Made by a program: the position numbers and the translations under genes
From: Panorpa germanica
Taxonomy: Eukaryota > Arthropoda > Insecta > Mecoptera > Panorpidae
Length of the DNA stretch: 64,000 nt
Direction: 5' to 3'
Assembly (NCBI GenBank): GCA_963678705.1
Contig: OY783210.1
Coordinates: 21,329,331-21,393,330, forward strand
Shown here: piece by piece, positions 57,074-64,000 of the stretch
Numbering within the stretch: position 1 is the stretch's first letter
How the letters are laid out: every line of letters starts with the position of its first letter
Notes under the pieces: generated by a model
The model's input: the letters and a program-made list of their open reading frames with translations, nothing else
The model's database searches: none
Told to the model about the DNA's origin: nothing

Positions 57074-60000
57074 TCGTCATCAAAACGAGACCGGAGGGTA
57101 ATGCCACTGACAATAAGACACAGGAGAAGGTAATAAAAATAACGAATCTATCATATAAAAAGAAACCTAAGAAAGAAATGTGATGTATTGGCTATCAAAT
57201 AACTATTACAAGATATTCGATTGATGATTATTTAGAGGATAGATTTAAGTTGGATTATCTCGAAAACCATTCTCCGTAAATTAATTAAAAACAGGCCATC
57301 TTTAAAACGGTAACTTTCTTCCCTTATCAACTACGTTTTGGATCTGCAACCTCCAAATGAAAATCCCATCTCTATTAGATTTAGTATCACTAGACGAATA
57401 CAATTAAGACAATGATGTTTTATTTAGACAATAAAAACAAATACATGTTTTATTTGAAAATCCATGTTTACATTTGTTTTTCTTACGGTATAGTCAGTCT
57501 AGCGTATAGGGGAAGAACCGGGTATGTAGATATAGGGGAGAAAAGAAAATTTACCAATAACGAGTATATAGTAGAATACGCACTAAGAATACTGACCATG
57601 ACCAAACGTTACATGCAATAAGCAATTGGCAATAAGCCACGGTCGTTGCACGCAGTATCGTACTATTTAACAGAGAATAGCAACCCTTTTTTAAGGGATG
57701 TAATAATTTCAAAGATTTTAAACGCATCTGAGAATACGAGTATGTATCTTAACCAGTTCTCCCATTCAATAAAATTTTAAATAAACGCAGAATTCAACAT
57801 AATTAAAAACAGAAAAACTACAGACTTACCGCCTTATCGGTGGGAATATACATTCCGGTGTTTGGTTACAAACCCCTGCCAGACAAAACCAGACAGAGAG
57901 AAATCTTTAAATGTGCGTGAAAAGGAAAGATATATTCTCATAAACGGAAGCAATAAGATTGGTAATGAGGCGTGTGGAGCGTCGCCTACCACCGACAATA
58001 TTGCCGAAAACTTACAAGAAGGACCAGCAACGCAATATGGTCAGTTGCAACATTTTCGTGAACATATGGTGAAATATTTATGTTTGGTTTAACTTATATT
58101 GGAGATAAACACGTTCTTACGCACTTTTCTTGCTTAATTATCCTACAGTAAGATTCTGATAGTCGTTTACAAACTAAACTGGTACCGTCGCTAATTATGC
58201 TTCACCGAGTGCACCGCTCAATATATCGTTGCCGTGAACATAGATATTACAAAGTGCTTGAAGTTGTTATGCAAAACTTATGTCGCACATAAATATCTTT
58301 GACTGACACGAATTGACTCTGCAATGTACTGAGGAGCTGCAGACTTTCTACATGTCTAACATGATAAATATAACCCACTCCCCCACTCTGTTCATCCCAC
58401 AAAAACCCTATAATCAAAGATCACATTTTTATAAAAAGAAAGAATTTTTTTTGGTCACATTAAAGTAGAACATGACAGAAAAACATGATGGAACAAGTTC
58501 ATGTCCCTTATTCATGTCCCAGGGGTTGATAAAAGGAAGAGGGAGAGGTGAGTGGCTAGTCCAATGATAGAGGCAAGGGACTGGCTAGTAGCTAGTGAAT
58601 TTGTTATTTAGGGGATAGAAGTCAGAAAGATTGACGACTCGACAAAATAGTCAAATAGTCTACGATCATCCCTTTCTACATTTTTACTCCCTTAAATCCT
58701 TCTACTACCCCCGCGACTAACACATGGTCAAATCAAAGTATCCGCCGTTAGGGGCGATCTATCTTATCAGGGGTGAATTCTTTGTAAATATATATTACTA
58801 GCACAGAGCTGGATTAAAAATTTGCAACTTTACTTTAAGATTTTTTAAACTACAAATTAAATCCCGATCGTTCTAGATAAAAATTAATATGTGGAAAGCG
58901 TAAGAAATGAATCAAAAAGAGAAGTACTAGTCCAAAAAGAAACTAACAGATGGCCACCGTATATATTTAATATAATATACCACAGAAACTCTTAACATGC
59001 AATTTTTATTTAAATTACTTCACACAGAGTTCTTTTTATCTACTTTCTCCTTTCTGAAAAGTTGTCAGAGTGATGTCGGATCTTGGGGACTCTTCCCCCA
59101 AGTTTTACCTTAACGTTTATACACATACACCAACCCCATACAGTGGGGTTGTCGCGGTAGCCGACACTGGGTGCATGACTTTGATTTAAATCCTGTAGAA
59201 ATGAAGATAAAATGAAGACACCACCTAAAACCAACCAAATTAATATTTTGACACGTTCCTTTTTAGTACGTCCTTATGAAATAAGTTCATTTAAGCTCTG
59301 AAAGCCATTTCTTATTTTTTTTTTATGTTCAAATGTTTTTTTTGGCTGTGAAGTTTTTTAAATACACTTTGAGAAGGAAAGGGAAAATGAGGCGATTAAA
59401 ATTTCTGTAACAAAAAATTTGCGTGGTAAAAAGCAGTGAAGGAAAATGTTGTAGTCTGGGGCGCCAATATCATTAAATAATACAGTTGCAAAGTATTAAT
59501 TAAATTGTTTTGTTTTTAATTTTTAAAATAATAATAAGTTTCTTTGCTGATAATTTTGATGTCAACTTTGATGATTTATAGTAAATATACAAAGTGAAAT
59601 TTACCATTTTTTAAATGTGAAAGTCTTATCATTGCCCTTTGCCCTTCCCTTTCCCAAGAAAAGTGTGAAGGTGGTAGACAGCAAGAGCAAAGCGGTGACA
59701 ACTTTGAGTGAAATATCTGCTACGTAGTACGTCTAACTTTTAAATTCAACATGTACAAATAATATGAATGCTACATCGTTTATACATTTGTAGGAGCTCG
59801 GCAAATAAAAATGAAGATATAAAATATGACATTTCTTATCATAAATGTCCAATTACAGAAAGTGTCAACTAATCTTAAAGACGGAAACATTTAAATCTAA
59901 ATTATTTTACATGAGCACCTTGTCAAATATTTCATGTTTTTTGGTTGGTAGAATTGTTTTTAGATATGTCAGTTATAATTTAGTTACTTTTCGAGTGACT

Positions 60001-60820
60001 TTTACCTGTTATCTTTAAGTTTGACAAGTGAACTGTACTACAAGTACGACTGAAAGTGTTACCATTATTGAAAAACTTAACATCTGGTAATAATATTGTT
60101 AATTTAACGTTACAGTCGATTAGAAGCGAATTCATTTTTATCTCCAAATGAGTGGGAGAGAAAATTTATCTTCAAAACTTTTTCCTAATTGCCTTTGTTG
60201 TTATAATTATTTTTTCAATTAAAATAATCGTAATATTTTTTATTTTTTAAGATGGTTGCTTAGTATTTTAGACACTCCTAAAACGAATCCTTTGAATGTT
60301 AAAATCTTTGGTTAGTTCTCCAGGGTGTAACTATCTAACATTTTATCCAAAGTCTTAACTGCGTAAAACTCATCTATCTAGGGACCAGCGGAATGCTCGT
60401 GGCAAGCGTGCCAACTTTCTTAAAACAACTTTCCTCCATTGATGCTAGCTGTAAAGTGTAAGATTCTATCCTAAGCTTGGTAATATATGCAAACTGTTGT
60501 TTGTTAACTGTTTGTACGCAGGAGATGAACATGATCTGGAGCACCAAGCCGCACCAAGCCCTGAAGAACCTGCACTTAACTTATTGTTGTTTCTTTTTCT
60601 CTTGTTTTTTTAATATGTTATAAGGGATTTACATTTAATTCTCCAGTGTCAATATAAATATCAAAAATGTAATAAATTATGATGGGACTGTGCAGCTCGA
60701 TGGATTATTCAAAAAGAAATTAAAATAAACAAAGCCAAATGATTTCTAACTTTCTGTTATGGTTTTCGAATTATTGTACACGTAAACACCTAACTAAAAA
60801 TCAATCACAAAAATCAACAT

Positions 60821-61070
60821 TCCTATATTATGTTCTAAGTGAAAGTTTATATAAGTATGGTGGCTCGAAAATTGTCTAGTTCGTAGAGAAAAAAATTCTA
60901 TGACTTTTGGCATCCTCGGATTTTCTCCTGAATTTTCAGGAAAGTAGTAATTTTGGAAAAAACTAAGAAAAAAATTCTTACCTTACCTTACCTTAACGAG
61001 TTTGCATGAAAAATTATTTTATTATTGAAAATAGAACACACTAAAAAGACGTCGCTTTGCGACGGGGTAA
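60821..61070 (+). mobile_element. Helitron-like element, short copy
   Basis: Begins TCCTATATTATGTTCTAAGT. It shares GGTGGCTCGAAAA, TTCGTAGAGAAAAAAA, CCTCGGATTTTC and AATTTTGGAAAAA blocks with 62640-63353. It ends with the same 3' hairpin type (CGTCGCTTTGCGACGGGG). Compared with the longer copy about 460 bp of interior is missing. The canonical CTRR end is not clear here, so the right boundary is approximate and the copy is probably decayed. Confidence 0.65.
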
Positions 61071-62639
61071 TAATATATAAAATCTAACTATGTATATAAG
61101 TTGTTGCAAAATTTGAAATATAATTTCATAAATACTATGTTTTTCTTTTTGTAGATACTACTGTTAGTTAAAATTTCAATTTAGGTTTTTTAGACTTATA
61201 TTTTCGTTTATTTTAAGACGTTTTAGTCTGTATTTTACAGCATAACGTCAAGGCCGACAGACGCGTCTGTCGGATTATCTTTTGTCTCTGTCAAAGACCT
61301 TGCTATTTTGCAGGATATTTCAGAAACGTTTACATGAATCGTTTTATATATTTTTCTGTAGTGACTATTTTATAAATATAAAGGGCGTTTTACACGATCT
61401 GATCTCTCTGCTACGATCTAATTTGTTCTCGAAAAGTACTTACACTTTCGTAGTTACACACAGATGGTAGTGATTAATTTTGTTAAAATATTTTATCATT
61501 ATAAGTAATAGTTGTTGCATATTATTCAGGCGTTTAAGTTTAAGACCATTTCTATTTTTGGTAGATACGCAGCTTAATACCTCTCATACTGCCACACGTC
61601 TTAAATTTAAACCCCCGGAATAAAGTTTATCGGTGCCATACTTTATATCAGAAGGGAGTTTTACAACAACCCTTAGGACATTATCTATAAGACACATTCC
61701 TGTTTCCTCCGTCTGAAATAAAGTCTTGAATAAGACACGATGGGACACAAGACAAAATTATGAGAACATCTTGGTTACTCTTTGGTCTTTGGCCCTCTTG
61801 CGTCACATCTTGGATTTAAACATAAACACGTAGATGCTATTCATCTAATCCTCTTTGTAATTAGTTTTGACAATCTCAAAAACAGAAGGTCTCTTGAAGT
61901 GCTCTGTGCTCATACTCGTACTCGTTTTGTCTTTGCTTGTTCAAAAGTAACCAAGTCCCGAAAACGACTAAATATTATTACGTGTTGTACAACAGTTAAT
62001 GGCGAAATAAGCTTCAGGGAATATACCACTACGTTATTATAATGGATAACGCTCCCCTGTACCCCCCCTCTCCCTCCATCTCCTTCCCATCAGGTACCGT
62101 GCTTCTTTGCCTTCACCTTGCTTGAGTTATTATGACGTAGATTATTTTTTGTGATGTTTAACTGACAAATACAGGTTTGAGATTTAGCAAAACCTTAAGA
62201 GCGATATATTTAGTGAATTGAGTGGGCTGGAGTGGATCATATGTGGGGTGAAACAAATATTATGCTAAAATAAACTAAGTGACATCACCTAAGGCTTCCC
62301 TAACACTGAAACAAAGTCTGTCGGACCGCCGTCTATGAAGGAGAGTGTATTCTACTTATAGTTTATCAATACAAAAATATCATAGGCCAAAGTATCATCG
62401 TTTAAACGACCGTGGTCCTCTTTGCGTACATGAGAGCATGGACAGGACATCAGAGAGAGTTTATTACTGTCAACAGGCTGATGTGGCAGTTCTGTCATCT
62501 AGTTTAGAGACATCTAACTTCTGCAACCTCTTGATAAAGTCGTTGATTTCACTTGTGTTATATGCACCGACAGCAAGACCAACGCAAGCTGAATAGAATT
62601 TAATTATTATATCTTGACACAAAGACTGAGAAAGGCACA
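61071..62639. other. Spacer between the two Helitron-like copies
   Basis: Holds the 20-bp palindrome at 61254-61273 and short frames at 61282-61470, 61782-62042 and 62345-62596 (plus) that I do not consider supported. Confidence 0.4.
61254..61273. repeat. Perfect 20-bp GC-rich palindrome
   Basis: CCGACAGACGCGTCTGTCGG is fully self-complementary. GTCTGTCGG occurs again at about 62319, next to GACCGCCGTC. Confidence 0.92.
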
Positions 62640-63353
62640 TCCTATATTATAATGTTCCAAGTGAAAGTCTATTTCTTTATGTTTACGCAATTCGTATGGT
62701 GGCTCGAAAACTGTACCATGCATCTTGTTGAAAATTGTCTATTTCGTAGAGAAAAAAACTTTAGCGTCCTCGGATTTTCCCCTGAATTTCCTGGAAACTC
62801 GTAATTTTGGAAAAACTAAATATAAAAATTTTACTTTTTGCTCTGTAACTTTTAATTCATAAAAGATAGAAAGTTGAAATTTGGCATGTGTATTACATTT
62901 GCATATGTATTACATTACATTGTTCAATGCTAACATTTTTTGAAAATTTGTTGAGAAAATTTGAAGGCGCGGTAAGAAACTTTGGAGAAAACTCAAATTA
63001 ACAATTATTAAAAAGAAAAAAATTAAAGTTCAAAAACTTTATGGCACGGGGCGGTTTTTGCAGGGTAAAAATAGAGCTAGAAAGTTGAAATTTTGTATAT
63101 GGGCTAACTTTGGTACCTAATTTACAAATCAAAAAGAAAAATCCCAAATTTTGAAAAAAAGTTGGTCAAATAATAACAAATTGAAAAGAATATATTTTTT
63201 TAGTTAGTTTATATGAAAAATTATTTGTTGTTATATGTAAAATAAATATGGAACGAGTTTAATATTTCAATCTTAAAAGGGAATTAAAATTTAAAATGAA
63301 ATTCAATTCATACACAAAAAACAGTCGTCGCTTGCGACGGGGGTACGCTCTAG
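62640..63353 (+). mobile_element. Helitron-like non-autonomous element, 714 bp
   Basis: The 5' end is A|TCCTATATTATAATG. The 3' end has the hairpin CGTCGC-TT-GCGACG followed by GGGGGTACGCTCTAG|T. The TC start, the hairpin near the 3' end, the CTAG end and insertion between A (62639) and T (63354) without target duplication are the Helitron signature. No Rep/helicase is encoded. The interior is AT-rich, as in other insect non-autonomous Helitrons. It shares both ends with 60821-61070. Confidence 0.82.
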
Positions 63354-64000
63354 TTATTAATAATGTGGGTGTTTATCTTCTTATATATTAATTAAAATTG
63401 TTTAGAAATTAAACTAATTATTTTTTATACATACACCTATATATGATATATCGTAGTATTGCAATTATTTATAAAGTTTGAAACCTGTAGAGAAAAACAA
63501 CAAATGCAAGTTCTTGTACGCTAGGGCATAATTTAAACAAAAACGTGCTTCGTTTAACCACCTGGGTCTCTTTTAAAAGCGCGTGTTTAAACCTGAATTA
63601 TATCTATTTTCATACAAGCTAAGTACTAGATAGAAGTAGACAACTGGAGAGGAAACTAAAGAGCTAATTCTTGTTTTATTCGGACATATGTATCTCTCAG
63701 GACCTATATTAAAAGTGAGAAAACCTTCTCAGGGTAATCCCCGGAATAAAGTTATTGTAAAGTTTATAATAATGTTAACTGTGTTGAAAATGTATTATAC
63801 TATACGTACCATATATTAAATTATGTTAATGCGAAATATTAGTTTCTATTTATGTACATGATGTTAAAGTTTCTTTATAACTATTTTACACTATTACCTT
63901 AACGTGGAAAGTAATAGTTGGAGCGTGACATTTTCAAATCTCCTAAGAGTAAATTATAATAAGTGTCAGTTGTACGAGTAGATGTTAGTTATGTCATTCA
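63354..64000. other. AT-rich right edge, no feature seen
   Basis: No gene, tRNA or bounded repeat could be recognised. Confidence 0.5.

Larger units (their letters stand above)
50074..60820. other. Long AT-rich stretch, no confident gene
   Basis: Contains a short hairpin at 51587, GC-richer exon-like islands at 52583-52740 and 56958-57073, and a CT microsatellite. Other frames (53017-53226, 55016-55216, 57412-57621, 57862-58092 plus; 59040-59234 minus) have no domain or splice support. The runs of T at 53690-53750 are low complexity. Confidence 0.4.

Noticed and set aside
60980..61000. CTTAC-type short tandem repeat, possibly telomere-like
   Set aside because: The unit is not the insect TTAGG/CCTAA telomere repeat and has only about three copies.
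1..64000. CRISPR arrays, operons, prophage or bacterial features
   Set aside because: None were seen. Introns, Pol III tRNAs and insect-type transposons make this eukaryotic DNA, so prokaryotic feature classes do not apply.

Overview
The window looks like a gene-poor, AT-rich stretch of an insect nuclear genome. The signs are spliceosomal introns with GT-AG ends, Pol III tRNA genes, a BEL/Pao LTR retrotransposon, a non-LTR retrotransposon remnant, SINE-like retroposons, hAT-type and other MITEs, and Helitron-like elements. The Helitron ends and overall composition would suit Lepidoptera, but nothing here proves the order.

Layout. 1-10 kb is almost empty apart from a candidate short exon (1471-1548) and the 3' end of a non-LTR retrotransposon (about 4596-4968, minus). 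10.6-12.3 kb holds a hAT-like MITE with an 8-bp target duplication and the first copy of a ~470-540 bp terminal-inverted-repeat family. 18.1-19.9 kb holds two tRNA-Leu(TAA) genes facing each other. 20.7-21.4 kb has a SINE-like retroposon with a GAA tail and perfect target duplications, next to a GC-rich minus-strand frame with a single stop. 29.0-30.7 kb holds the best host genes: two small, two-exon genes for secreted proteins, arranged head to head about 530 bp apart, each with a phase-1 intron near the end of the signal-peptide code. 32.2-33.0 kb is a MITE cluster, including the second, inverted copy of the TIR family. 42.0-44.0 kb has another MITE, a perfect 18-bp palindrome and the second SINE copy. 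45.0-50.1 kb is a 5,040-bp BEL/Pao element with two LTRs that read as identical, a 5-bp target duplication (ATTAA) and one intact 1,250-codon frame that has lost the RT-RNase H connection and most of integrase. 50-60 kb is AT-rich and largely silent, with two GC-richer exon-like islands. 60.8-63.4 kb has two Helitron-like copies and a perfect 20-bp palindrome.

The parts do not form a shared pathway. The two secreted-protein genes probably share a divergent promoter region. The BEL element, the SINEs and one Helitron copy look recent. The strongest candidates for something undescribed are the divergent secreted-peptide pair and the internally deleted, frame-preserving BEL derivative. No functional family could be assigned to the secreted proteins by eye.
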